Source: Phellopilus nigrolimitatus
Lineage: Eukaryota > Basidiomycota > Agaricomycetes > Hymenochaetales > Hymenochaetaceae
Direction of reading: 5' to 3'
NCBI GenBank assembly: GCA_021029095.1
Contig: JAJOHG010000341.1
Coordinates: forward strand, 1-27,733
Length of the DNA: 27,733 nt
Part shown: positions 12,009-22,900 of the stretch, piece after piece
Position numbering within the stretch: position 1 is the stretch's first letter
Layout: every line of letters begins with the position of its first letter
Translations under genes and position numbers: made by a program
Notes under the pieces: model-generated
Seen by the model: the letters and a program-made list of their open reading frames with translations, nothing else
Databases searched by the model: none
What the model was told of the DNA's origin: nothing

Positions 12009-13837
12009 TCATCCAGAAGTGATACTCGAGGATGCAGTCTTTCCTTCACGTGCGTGCCTGTACTCCTTATCTTCTCTACTGAATCCAATTCCTGACTCGG
12101 TGCGCGCCATTGGCGGAGGTATCCTTGTCACTCCTCCGTCTCGTGCGAAGTGCTCCAGCAGCCTATGCGCGTCCGCACGTACGTCGGCCCCACGCAAGCG
12201 GTACTGCTTCGGGATGAGCCCCTTCCCGAACGATTGCGTCACATGGTTTGCACAGAGCAGCGAGACGATAATGTTTAAAATGTGCAGTGGAACGGCGGCG
12301 AACACTAAGCGCCATAATGCCCCCAGGTTCGCGCGCTCGAAGCGCAGGAGCGGGCCTTTGCATCCTGGTAGCTGCGTTCGCGGAAAGCAGCGCGGGCCAA
12401 ACGCTGCTTCATGCAAGGGGTCTGCAAAGCCGCAGCAGCGCAGGCTGTCTTGGATGGCCGTACGTCCCGAATCTGTGTACCACTGTGACCAGGCGAGGTT
12501 GAGCTTGAGGTCGAGGGAGAAGGCGGCGCGCTTGTAAGAGACGTAGCCGACGCTTAACAGAGAAACGAGCGCGGGCCATAGAAGGATGGCATATATAGCG
12601 AGCAATGGACGGGAGTTTAGGAGCGTTCCTGTAATCCCAACAAGTGCAGCGAGCAGTAAAAGCGAGGCAGAAAGTGTGATAAGAATCAGGACGTCGGCGT
12701 CGGCAACGAGCATCACATCTGCATGCTCCCAAGCTTATTGGCGAAGGAAAACATGTCAGATCTGCAGAATATTTCAGCCGAAGGAAGGGAAGACCCACTT
12801 TGATACCATGTAAGAATGGAGTAAATCAGCGCTGCAATGCCGTAGCCAAGTAAAGAGAACACAGACAAGAGTAGACTCCACTTGTATCCCGACCAGCGGC
12901 CGACGGACTCGAATCCAAGACCAACGTCTTTTGAGTCAAAATCAAGCTCTCCGGGAATGACATCCAGGATGCCGACTTCGTCATTATTCATTGACATACG
13001 CTGCGCGAGGTTCCTGACGCCCAACGGCCTCGGCCATCTGTGGGTGAACTTGTCTGTTATGTCAACCCCAGAGCATAGAAACGTGCGGCCAGAATCGGTA
13101 GATGACACAGAAGCATAACTTCGTGAGGTCCGAGAACTTCCTGTACTTGATGCGGAGCCTGTCCTGACATGGTCAGGCCTAATGCTGGAAGTCTGAGAGA
13201 AGAAGCCGCTTCCGAGAGATGGTAGTTTCAAGTGACTCTTGAGGCGGCTAGCGTGAGCGCTTAACACTGTCGATGGCATCCACAGAGTGCGAAGAACTTT
13301 TGATGCAGACGAGCCGGAATCTGACACTACAGAGTTTGTCCGCATTGACTTCGGTCTGAAAGACGAGAAGGGACGTCTGAAAAAGTCAGAGCTATCGACA
13401 TAGGATTCACGTGGGGCATTAAAGTCGGGAGAAGGAAGGCGAGAGATCTGCGAGAATTTCGTTTCATGCGACCAGTTCGTTAGGGTGTGCTCATGGAGGT
13501 TGGGTCGAGGAGTGAGTCGAACACTGTCAAAGTATGACGTGCCTTCCTCGAGTATGTCGGCGTGATTCGAAACCTGCTGAACGAAAGGGAGAGCAGGGGA
13601 AGGCTGATACCTTTGAACCAGAAGGATAGTGGGCCTTGAATCCAGGTCGTCTGTGTCTTCCACTTTCACAGTAGGTGTCAACGGGATGTCATAGCCACGG
13701 AAAACCGATGAAGACGCAGAAGGAGAGGAGAAACATGGCTCTTGTGCGATCCTTGGAGAAATACCGCGATGTCGGATAGAACGGCTAGCTAGAGCAGAGG
13801 CGGAAGGAGCAGAAGGCTGTAGACGCAGACCATCCAT
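12009..13837 (-). CDS. Tetraspanin with long serine-rich N-terminal extension
   Basis: Model: complement(join(12009..12718, 12799..13837)), 582 residues, one 80-base intron (gtgggt donor, gcag acceptor). The start is the ATG at 13835-13837 (MDGLRLQ); codons upstream in frame are not ATG. Residues 1-about 320 are a Ser/Pro/Arg-rich, apparently disordered region. Four transmembrane segments follow at about 322-343, 356-380, 385-407 and 490-515. The large loop between segments 3 and 4 carries the tetraspanin signature CCG at 441-443 and further cysteines (PRCFPRTQLPGC). Tetraspanins organise membrane microdomains; fungal members are known in appressorium function (Pls1) and in basidiomycetes as Tsp2/Tsp3-type proteins. 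The four-segment core plus CCG is clear. The subfamily is not certain. The extension is unusually long compared with the about 230-residue core and may be a regulated cytosolic tail. Confidence 0.82.
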
Positions 13838-14256
13838 GACCAAAAAGCAATGATAATGGGTGCGGACTGGAGCTCGAGGGCTTCACGTTGCTCAAGCTTG
13901 GGGTGTTCGTGGCTGACTGACAGGTTTGCGAGTAGGGCTGACAGATCTCACTTTTTGAGTCATATTTCCATCATCTTCCCCGCTGGATGGACATACAGAC
14001 GAGAGAAAAATTGTGATCTTCGAATGCGAATAAACGGGTCTGTATATGGACTTTTTTGATTGGCGAAAAGAGGATGATCGGCCTCTGCTGTTGTCTGATC
14101 GCTTCGTCTCTCTCGTTCTGCATCGATGAACAAAACAACATCTGAATAGTCTGGCTATACTGCATACCGAACGCGCCAAGTGCGAGTTATACGGTTATAT
14201 ACTAAGCCCATGGATCATCAAGCAGGAGACGTTGTTGAACTTCCTTTCGGTCATAC
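13838..14256. other. Divergent promoter region
   Basis: About 0.4 kb upstream of the tetraspanin gene (-) and of the F-box pseudogene (+). It must contain the tetraspanin promoter. A weak TATA-like catatac on the minus strand near 14040-14047 is the only candidate seen. No gene is recognised. Confidence 0.45.
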
Positions 14257-15424
14257 ATGAGCATATTGGCAGTGGATCAGATCCCACACCTCAGCACAGG
14301 CAAAAAAATACTGGTCTCAGAGTTTTCCGGAAGTCTCAGACCTCGCTCAAGTCATCTAGTTTGCAATCAGAAGCTCAAAAGGCTCTCCGACGTTAAGGGG
14401 AGCCAGAAAATCGCTCTTTTACAAAAGCAACTCAATGCACTAGTGATTCATCATGGGATCGTATCGGTTACCGTAGAGCTAAGCTGCTCAGTCTGATCTT
14501 GGAGCCCTTGGCATGAACCCGATCATGTATCACGACGCTTTCGAGATAGAGTACTTAGGATGCCCAAGCTCTGTGCGTCTGTTTCCAACAGATTCAGCGA
14601 GTCTCGCTTGAATTCATTTGTAGACCGCAGCGGTAACGACGGGCTCGCCGTTGAGCTTTACCTCTCACCTGACAACATCAAACTTCCGCGTATACTCTAG
14701 CAGAACGCAAGGCGTTGGAAGTCCCTCATCGTTCTTGCAGGCGCGGAAGATCTGAGCATCGAGTGACTGCATGTGTTTGTTCGAAAGAGCCCATGGCCTC
14801 CGCCTCCCTCGATTGCACACCCTAAATCTCATCTACAGTACATCGTGCCGTTCGACCTCGCAGAGGATGGTGAGGAAGAAGATATTGACGATCCGGATGT
14901 CGCTATGGGCGAACTGCACGACGATAATGTCCATTTCTACAGCTCCTGCGACATGCCGCAGCTTGCCAAGCTCTCGACGTGCAACATCACCCCGCGCATA
15001 CAGGTTGCACGTTCGGAGGTGCTGAACTCTTTCAGCCGGGCGTTCATCGGGCACCTTAATCCTAACTGGAAAAGTCTACACAAATTCCTCGCCGCTGCGC
15101 GCTCGCTCACACCTCAAGCTCTCACTGAACGAGGTAATGTCTAGGGGCTTCTCCGTAACCGGTTTCGATGAGCTGCCGGGCGTGCTGCGGTTCGACATTT
15201 TGATCGACAAGGACGTTCTGTTCCAAGACTTTGCTGCTGCCCTGCGGACGCCCGTCCTGTCAGAACTCAAGCTCACCCTTAACATCGAAGATGACACTCC
15301 GCTTGGCGATCGCGTCGTCTGCTTTTTCACAGCCATGAACCCGCACCTCTCTGTGCGAACATTAGTCATCAAAATGTCGATCAACAATAGACCGCGCGGA
15401 TTTGTGGACGAGCGCGACATTTGA
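14257..15424 (+). pseudogene. Decayed F-box-family (LRR-like) gene
   Basis: One reading frame can be followed from the ATG at 14257 to 15144, broken only by in-frame stops at 14494-14496, 14698-14700 and 14764-14766. It then continues in the next frame from about 15105 to 15424, a single frameshift. The N-terminal part has the coiled-coil feature that precedes F-boxes in basidiomycete families (SQKIALLQKQLNAL). Then come the family-like phrases FVDRSGNDGLAVELYLSPDN and QNARRWKSLIVLAG, an acidic stretch (EDGEEEDIDDPD), and leucine-rich segments (LKLSLNEV, LSELKLTLNI, VRTLVIKM). An intact F-box motif is not visible where it should be (about 14440-14560), so that part is eroded or lost. It is related in style to the intact F-box gene at 1909-3260. 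Some of the stops could lie in unrecognised introns, but the position of the frameshift inside a conserved LRR-like phrase argues for true decay. Confidence 0.62.
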
Positions 15425-15650
15425 CCTGCCATTCGACCGTCTCCTACAGTCTTTGTGAAGATTAAATACCGCCACCGCGAATCCAGTGTATATTGTGAAA
15501 TTAATTGCGAGCTACATTGAAGCCGTAACCAACGAAGGAAAGAGCAAAGACCAGCCGGCGTACAAGAGTAACGCCATGCAACTCGCATCAAGGCACCAAC
15601 TTGTCCTTAGTGCACTGCAGCAATGACATAGGTCTGTCTCATTCCACGAC

Positions 15651-16698
15651 TTAACCGCACTGTAAAAATCCGTGTCAACTTCTACCAAGGCAGAAGTATA
15701 AGTCTTAGTAGACTCACAATTCCGACAGCATCACGAGCTCTGCCGTTCATGATGAGAGCAACGATGAGACCTGTGCAGTAATTACGCGTCAACTTCTCAT
15801 TGTGCACACAGGTTTAGATTGGTAATTACCGTAAAGACCAAGGACTTCGGCGAAAATGAGAATAAGAATCTGATTGAACAAGTTCCGTGAGGATGCGCAT
15901 TAGTTTGGCGTATAAATTATAAACGCACCATTCCGACGAACAGACGTGGCTGCTGTGCTGTACCGCGCACACCTGCGTCACCAACAATACCGATGGCGAA
16001 GCCAGCAGCGAGACCAGCGAGACCGACCGAGAGACCAGCACCGAGCTGGACAAACCCGCGGAAGAGGGGCATCTTGTATTCCACTGCATGTGACGGGTAA
16101 ATCAAGATCAGCTTCAGCGCCGGCGTGCACTGCGAAGCCTAAATGAGGGTACGCACAATCTCCCGAAATGAGCACCGACACGACGAGACCGTAAATCTTT
16201 GGAAATGGGTACATCAGCGAAATACTTTGTGTGGCGGCATAACAGAAAACGCGTACCGCAATGATACCAGCCATGACGACGGGTACGACACACTTCATCA
16301 TTAGGTCTGGCCGGAGTACGGACATAGCAGAAATGCCGACACCAGACTTGGCTGTTCCATAACTGAGAACATGAGACGTTTATTAGTCTCATTCCCTCCT
16401 GACTTCAATTTCTCGCCACAGCAAAGCTCACCTAGCACCGATTGCTGCAATAACGAATGTATGATCAGTCATTACAGACGCGATATGCCGACAGGAAAAC
16501 TTACAAGTGAATACAATGGCACACGTGCAGCCCTGTAAAGCAGAACACGCCGCACGCACCATCAGTCTGCTGTCCAACATAAACGACCACCCTTGGGTTC
16601 GCTCAACTCGTGGCGAAGCTACGCCCCGACCGTCGTAAAGACAAAACACGCACCAAGGCACCGAAGAAGGGAGCATAGACAGGGCAGTACTCAGACAT
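15651..16698 (-). CDS. VMA3: V-type H+-ATPase proteolipid subunit c
   Basis: Model: complement(join(15651..15659, 15718..15770, 15830..15869, 15929..16083, 16157..16196, 16257..16362, 16432..16444, 16505..16532, 16654..16698)), 9 exons, 162 residues (usual about 160). The membrane-embedded c-ring subunit of the vacuolar proton pump has four helices. Seen are the first repeat ([20 protein letters not shown]), the loop [21 protein letters not shown], the third helix with [18 protein letters not shown], and the proton-carrying glutamate in [13 protein letters not shown] at residue 137, the same number as in yeast Vma3. The model includes a 13-base exon (16432-16444). The last exon is the least certain. 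A 9-base exon gives the ending AVGICG. Reading through the last intron would instead end ...[13 protein letters not shown] at a TAG about 43 bases on (15673-15675 region). Both keep the catalytic core. Starts with [13 protein letters not shown]. Confidence 0.93.
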
Positions 16699-16980
16699 TT
16701 TGAATGGCGGTGAAGACGAAAGGACGGTTGAAGCGTGAAAAGAGGTAGGACGTTACTGTTGAACGTTTGTTGAGCTCGGCGGAGGCTAAAGAAATCGTGT
16801 CTGTGCCGCAGGTGACTATACGGAGATACCCGTGACGCGTCAAGCCGCAATTCAAGCGGAGCTTGACTCGCGGTGGCGTCGTGATCATTGCATAAAACAA
16901 CAAGTAAATGCTTCACATCCAAGAAAAAGCTACGCTATGCTACACTTAATGATATGGTACTGATCAGATAAATAATGTGT
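16699..16980. promoter_or_regulatory. Upstream region of the V-ATPase subunit c gene
   Basis: A 282-base gap between two genes on the same (minus) strand. It must hold the 3' UTR of the DUF6533 gene and the promoter of VMA3. I see no clear TATA box, in keeping with many housekeeping promoters. Confidence 0.35.
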
Positions 16981-18836
16981 CTAATGGGAAATGTGAAACG
17001 TGCTAAGCTCATAATCGCGCTCACTGCGCATCGTCCTAGGCTCCCTTCCCTTGTGAACCCCGGGCCGATGCAACTTGTTGTCAACGTTGTCAATATCCAG
17101 CTCCTCCCCCAAGTTCCCGATGAATGTCTCCGAAACCTTTAAGTGCGACATTGTACGCAAGTATGGAATGCTCACTGTGCGAGGTTCGCCGGCACTCCGG
17201 AGGTTCAGCATGAGTCGGCAGATCATCATTGCTGTGATGAGAGCCGAGAAGGGGGCATTAATGGCTTGGATGTCCGGCTGCGAGGTGTCAGCTGGGTACT
17301 ATAGCACTAGACCCTCTGTGGATTGTGTACATACCGGACCTATCTGTATACAGTGTTAGCGTGACTAAACTGGACAACATGATAAAAAAAGCTGACCACA
17401 TAGGTTAGGACATTCGCGAGATTGACGAAGAATATCACTCTGCGAAAAAGCTCCATTAAGACTCGTATATTGAAGTATAAAAGCTATCGACACGCACAGA
17501 AAATACAAGACACCTAGAGGAGACTTAAGTCGCAGTCGCAAAATAAACTCTCGGGATAAAGTGGACGTACCGTCTCGAAGCATAAGCACTATGATACCAC
17601 CATTTACGGAACCCTGTCTCCTTAGTATGAAGACCCTGACAATTGTCATAACGAAGATCAAGGATGGAAAGATGAGTTGCCCGATCCAAAAGGCAGCAAA
17701 GCCTGCAATGTCTACCATTAGACTCGCTCCTGAAAAAAATGAGATTCAACATACGATCTCCTCTATGCAATCATATCAACGTCAGTTTACATGAAGACAT
17801 GAATGGATAGCTCACTGAGTTGGCTTTCCTGTCAGAATGCAGCCAACCTGGCCTGAAGTAGAGTATCTAAGTATGTGCCTCAGAAGATCTGTGTTTGACC
17901 TACCTTCAGGTATCGGAACAGGAACTCCCCCAGCAACAGCCCACTTCATATACTAGTAAGTTATGAGGTATTCACGAGTCGGGTCTTCAAACCGCTTACA
18001 CTTTCTATGACGATTTCTACGATGAAAAATGGGATAATAATGAGAAATATCCACTTGGGATAAAATGTCAGACACGCTATGGAAGAAATTTCACAGATTT
18101 AGACACACACCCATGCACGGCTATATAATGCATAGACGCGGAGAGACAATGTCAAGCCTGTGGAGATGTTGGAAATGATTTGGATTGTCCCCGGGAATTT
18201 TACGAATGTCAAGCATCTATGTAGACACTTTGTTAGCATGGGTTCCCGTAAGCATTACAGTGTAGTACGCACTGCTGTGATGATGTAATTAAACAAATTT
18301 TGTAAAGATTAGACAACAGATCAAATGCGACGACTGCGCAAGCTGTGTAGATTACGTGCCTCCGTGGAAAGTGGCAGAAAAAATGCTTGAAGCTCCCAGT
18401 CAGATTAATCTTCAGAGCAATGACAATTGGCCCACCCATGATGATAGCACAGTAAGAAAGCAGAAGCGTATATCTGTTCTGAATTATTCACGGTTAAAGG
18501 AATGAGCGACATGAAGCAGACCATAGCAAAACGACCCACAAAGACCCAGAGGACGGTCGCAAAACTGAATTTTCGTTGCCAAATACTGTGTACCTCCCGA
18601 TCGAAAGTGATAAGGTACTCATAAAGGGCGACGGCTGCGGGGTATACATTGCAACAGGGAAAGAAGGATCAGACTTCAGCCTATGCGTCAGCGCACACCG
18701 GACTCACCCCAGCTCGCAGTCGCGTACTGCTTTGCGACAGTCCTGCAAATTTTGTCTTACCAGCGGTGCCCGCAATATAGACGAGTCTTTCTCCGACTCA
18801 CAAGTGATGTATCCCTGCTGCGGATGCAGGATCCAT
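16981..18836 (-). CDS. DUF6533 seven-helix membrane protein
   Basis: Model (minus strand, 13 exons): 18836..18802, 18742..18708, 18634..18540, 18478..18273, 18216..18111, 18053..18000, 17952..17904, 17852..17816, 17722..17571, 17513..17498, 17439..17397, 17343..17335, 17277..16981; 377 residues. The N-terminal DUF6533 signature is clear: AVALYEYLITFDREVHSIW, then FSFATVLWVFNRY. Further family marks are LSLRVYALYSRAW, GCILTGKP, FILRRQ, LRDGVLYFL, NLANVLTYVIGP and CRLMLNLR. This is a GPCR-like basidiomycete family of unknown function with about seven membrane spans and a cytosolic tail. Exons of 9, 16 and 35 bases are joined by frame and family pattern. One join (exon 8 to exon 9) closes only if the acceptor is gcgag at 17723-17727. 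The usual ttcag acceptor at 17730 would shift the frame, so this is either a rare GAG acceptor or a lesion. Role and ligand are unknown. Confidence 0.8.
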
Positions 18837-18915
18837 GGTCCTGGAGTAGGGCGCGAATGTGGCCAGGATATCGTGGTACGATGTAGCGCTGGATGGCTGG
18901 GTCCTCGCCTCTTCC

Positions 18916-19332
18916 TTAGTTTATGCCAGGAGCAACGGATAGGGGGCCCCGGAGTGACGACTGTACCCTGCTTTCTTGACACATTCAGGTAAGACATAAG
19001 GACCCTCACCGGTGCTCGCGGGACAGGCCGAAGGCGATGGAAAATGACGGGAGTACGGCAGTTCGCACGCCAATGCTCGGTCGCGGTATCGCCGCGCGAC
19101 GTAGGGTATGTTCCCCCGAACCTTGTAACTGCGAAGAAACTGATGATCAAACACGGCGACAGAAACAAGTTGGGGACTCACGGTGAGCTGCAGGAATAGC
19201 ATAGAAGTAGAAGAAGAGATAGACAAGCCCTTATTAACGAACTGCTTGAATATTAGCATGGGATGAACATCCTAAATATGCCGCAATATCTCAGGCCTGA
19301 GCGCTTACTTTGTATGTGGCTGGCCCGTCCAT
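18916..19332 (-). CDS. Possible small spliced gene, unrecognised
   Basis: Model: complement(join(18916..18967, 19010..19128, 19182..19244, 19309..19332)), 85 residues, starting MDGPATYK and ending APGIN. Each junction has a normal donor (gtaagc, gtgagt, gtgagg) and AG acceptor. The first intron has a perfect gctaat branch site. All phases agree, and exon 2 reads QFVNKGLSISSSTSMLFLQLT. No family is recognised. The frame also stays open upstream of the ATG for about 90 bases. The stop lies only 80 bases before the DUF6533 start codon on the same strand, so it could instead be leader sequence of that gene or the decayed N-terminus of a DUF6533 copy (the VxK...S...LF..LT pattern is vaguely similar). 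Chance cannot be excluded. Confidence 0.25.
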
Positions 19333-19956
19333 AACTTCTTGGCCACGCGTTCTTGCAGACGCTACATATGTAATATGGTCGGCTCCAAAGAAAAAGTTCC
19401 CGAGATTTGCCCCCGTTTATTATCATTACAGTTGTCGTACTAGTAGAAATTTTGGCTAGCGAGTCAGTCGGGTTCTGCAATCATCATCGCTGAGTAATTT
19501 GGACCGCTCTGAGCACTGCCAACCGACATGATCATGATCATGAGCTTGCACGAGGTGAAACCGACGAGCATTTCGGTTACCTATAGAGATGCCAGTATCA
19601 TTCCACCCTCGAGGGAAGGAAACAGAAACGCTTTTAGTTGATGCGGTAAGAAAACAGGCTGCCGGGTGGCTCTGATTGGTGGAGTTAGTTACGCGAACCG
19701 TCGCGTCGAAGTTCGGCACGGTTTGCTCACGGGCATCGCCTGCATTCTCTACAACGCATTATCCGCATCTGTTGTAGTGGTGTACTTTTGGACGGGAGAC
19801 ATGCTATATATGACAGTCAGGCAACTAAACATTTACAGGAAGATGGTTGTTTCGAACTCGGAAAAGATCTTCAAATAAGGGGCAACTCGTTTCTTTCCTT
19901 CAATAGTCGAACGTCTGTACAGCAAATCAGGCAAGCCTCTCCTGAAGATTCAAGAT
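19333..19956. other. Divergent intergenic region upstream of the A-T gene
   Basis: About 0.6 kb with the promoter of the A-T gene (+). A TATA-like gctatatatga lies at 19803-19813, about 145 bases before the ATG. A 16-base perfect palindrome sits at 19527-19542. Open frames here are short and without motifs. Confidence 0.4.
19527..19542. repeat. 16-bp perfect palindrome CATGATCATGATCATG
   Basis: A self-complementary sequence built from overlapping ATGATCAT units, located in the divergent region between minus-strand genes and the A-T gene. It could bind a dimeric regulator or be a chance repeat of a short word. Confidence 0.7.
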
Positions 19957-22900
19957 ATGTCTCTAGCAACAGATGGTTTTCGCACTCCCCAAGCAGCCAA
20001 GAGCAAGACGTTCACGGCGCCGCCTCTTGACGGTTCTCTCGTGCTGCATCAATTATATGACTTCCACGGCACGCACTCCCCAAAGCACCCGTTGTATGTA
20101 TTCGAGACCCCTCAGGACGATGCGATGACGATGACCTGGGCTGACGCCCAGCGCGGCGTACACCGCGCCGTTGCATTTGTGGCTAACACAATGGCGAATG
20201 TACCTGGGAACACAGAAGCTCCCCCGACTGTCGCGATACTGGCTAATTCTGGTCGGCATATTATTCATTTTTTCCCTGCGCAATTATGAGTTTAAGCTAA
20301 TTATATCTGTTTTCGAGATAGATACGATCACCTACCAATGTTTTCTCGTGGGTCTCTTGCGCGCGGGCATCCAGCCATTCCCCATCTCTATCCGCAACTC
20401 GCCGGTCGGAGTCGCGCACATGCTCCTCCAGACGCCCGCCGCACACCTTTTCGTCAGTGCGGACGAGGCTATGCAGGGCGTTGCCAAGAATGCGCTGGCT
20501 GAGATCGAGCTTGCAGAAAGTAAAGAAAAGAAAGGCGAAAGCGAGAGACGCCGGGTGCAGGTCCTCAATATGCCGATCTTCAATGACCTCTTCCCTGCTG
20601 ATGGATCAAATGCAAAATTCGAACTTTTACCTCCGACAGAGCGACCTGATCTGGATTCGCCCGCGCTCATCCTCCATTCCTCTGGTGGGTAATCGTTATT
20701 TAAATCCATAGGAATCACACATCAACTTAATAAATCATTTATTTCAGGCTCTACTGCTTTCCCAAAATTGAGGACACTGACTCATCGAATTCTATTGGAG
20801 TGGGCGCGTACACCATGTGAGTTTTATACAAATTCAAATTAAAGTATCAGGAATGAAGTATACTTCAAGGGTTCGGGGAGAGGGACCTACATGGAGAAAC
20901 GATGGCCGTGCACGCCCTCCCACTCTTCCGTACGTTCTTCGCACCATCATATCTAAAGGCTCGCTCAACCAAATAATACCAAGACGCCTCGGGATTCTTC
21001 CACACTTGCTGGGCCGTGAGCATTACATGAGTCTCCCCGCGTCGACTTTTCATACTCATTACTTCCTGTCTTTTTCAAGCCAAGCACCGGAATGACCCTT
21101 TCGCTCTTCCACCCAGCGACGCCTCCAGTTGGCCTGACACCGGATAGACAGCTGGAGAGCTGCGTCGCGACGAGAACTACACTTCTCTTCGGGATCCCCC
21201 ATTTCATGGAGGTTCGTCCTTTATATTTTATATATATAGCTGTGTCGTCTTCTTTTAGATAGACTCTAGTATGAATCTGACTGGCGATCCAGGCATGGAG
21301 CACTGAGGCGGAGAGCGTCGAGGTGCTCAAGAAGCTCAAGGGCTTAGTAAGTCAGGCGAATCTGGAAATGAGAAATGTGCTCATCATAGGATTTGTTCTT
21401 CGTGATAACTTGTTATTCGCAGATCTTTGGCGGCGCGCCTCTCAGCAAGAGTGTCGGAGACCTGCTGGAGTCGAAGGGTGTCCCGCTCTGGCATATCTAC
21501 GGAGCGTGAGTGTCTCTTCTTCCTCTCGTCGTTTGTTTTCCTTTCTGTCTTCAATCATCCCTTGTTCACAATAGTAACTCACTTTTATTCTTTTCCTTCT
21601 GCCCGTAGGACGGAAATCGGCGTAGTAGCGAGTTGCATGCCAAGTACGTACACATGCTTATCGAAGTCCAGGTGTTCTCAAATCGCTCGGGACTTTAATG
21701 TAAATTGTCTGTGTTTTGGGAAAACCAGAACTGTCCTTGGAGCACGGCTGGGAGTATATGTTCTTCTCTCCCCACGTGAACCCAGTGTTCGTTCCGCAAG
21801 GGGACGACAATGACACCGTTGAGCTGCTGCTCAAAGTACGATCGCCGATCTTAATTACATACTAGTAATATATGAAACCGATGCTATCAACTCTAGCCGA
21901 ACACAACGCACACGCCGTCCGTCACGAACACTTCTTTTTCAGGGAAAGATGCGTATGCGACCAGCGACCTCCTCATCCGCCACCCGTCGGTTGAGGGTCT
22001 CTATAAGATCCACGGCCGCGCGGACGACCAGATCATGCTATCTTCGGGAGAGAAGGTAGTGCAAACAACACCTTTTCCCCTCCCTTTCATTGACTTTCTA
22101 TTATTCTCCTTGTGAATGTATTCATTTTTATAATTGCTGACCGCGTGCTAAGACGAACCCAGGCCCCTTAGGCGAGTAAGCGGAGTTCTATGTCATTCTT
22201 GACGTCCTTTTAATATGCCGATCCAGAGCATATCATGACGCGCAGTCCCCTCATCGCAAACGCGCTCATGTTCGGGCGCGGTCGGTTCCAGAACGGGGTC
22301 ATCATCGAGCCTGCGGCGTCCTTCGCATTTGACCCGGCAGACGGAACGCGGTTGGCAAAGTTCCGGAATGAGATATGGTGCGCAACCACCGTCTTTCTTT
22401 CTCTTTTGATTCAAAGCCATGGCGAAAACCTATTTTGCAGGCCATACGTCGAACAAGCTAACGCGTTTGCGCCGACCCACTCGCGTATTTTCAAGGAGGT
22501 ATGTTTGGCTCGTACGCACGGCATTGAATATACACCCAAACCCATCTATAGATGATCATCGTAACGGACCCAGCGAAGCCGTTCGAGTACACACCGAAGG
22601 GGAACCCCCGCCGGCATGTCTCCGTCGCTCTATATAGTGCAGAGATCGACGCAGTGTATGCGGCAGTTGAAGCGCAGACTGACAGTGGGCCATCAGTCCC
22701 CAGTAGCTGGAGAGAGAGCGAGGCGCGTGAATACGCGCGGACGCTCATTAATAAGGTCTTGAAGAACCCCGTGCGGGATGAGGATGATATCTTTGAGCAC
22801 GGGTGCGACAGGTATGTCAGCAAAGGTCTGAGGTAGGAAAACGCTGATGGCTAAGTATTACCCATTCAGTCTTCAGGCAACGTGGATTCGAAACTCAATC

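Noticed and set aside
16428..16922. 164-codon minus-strand frame over the 5' end of the V-ATPase gene
   Set aside because: It runs through introns of the well-supported V-ATPase model and only contains that gene's small exons by coincidence of frame.
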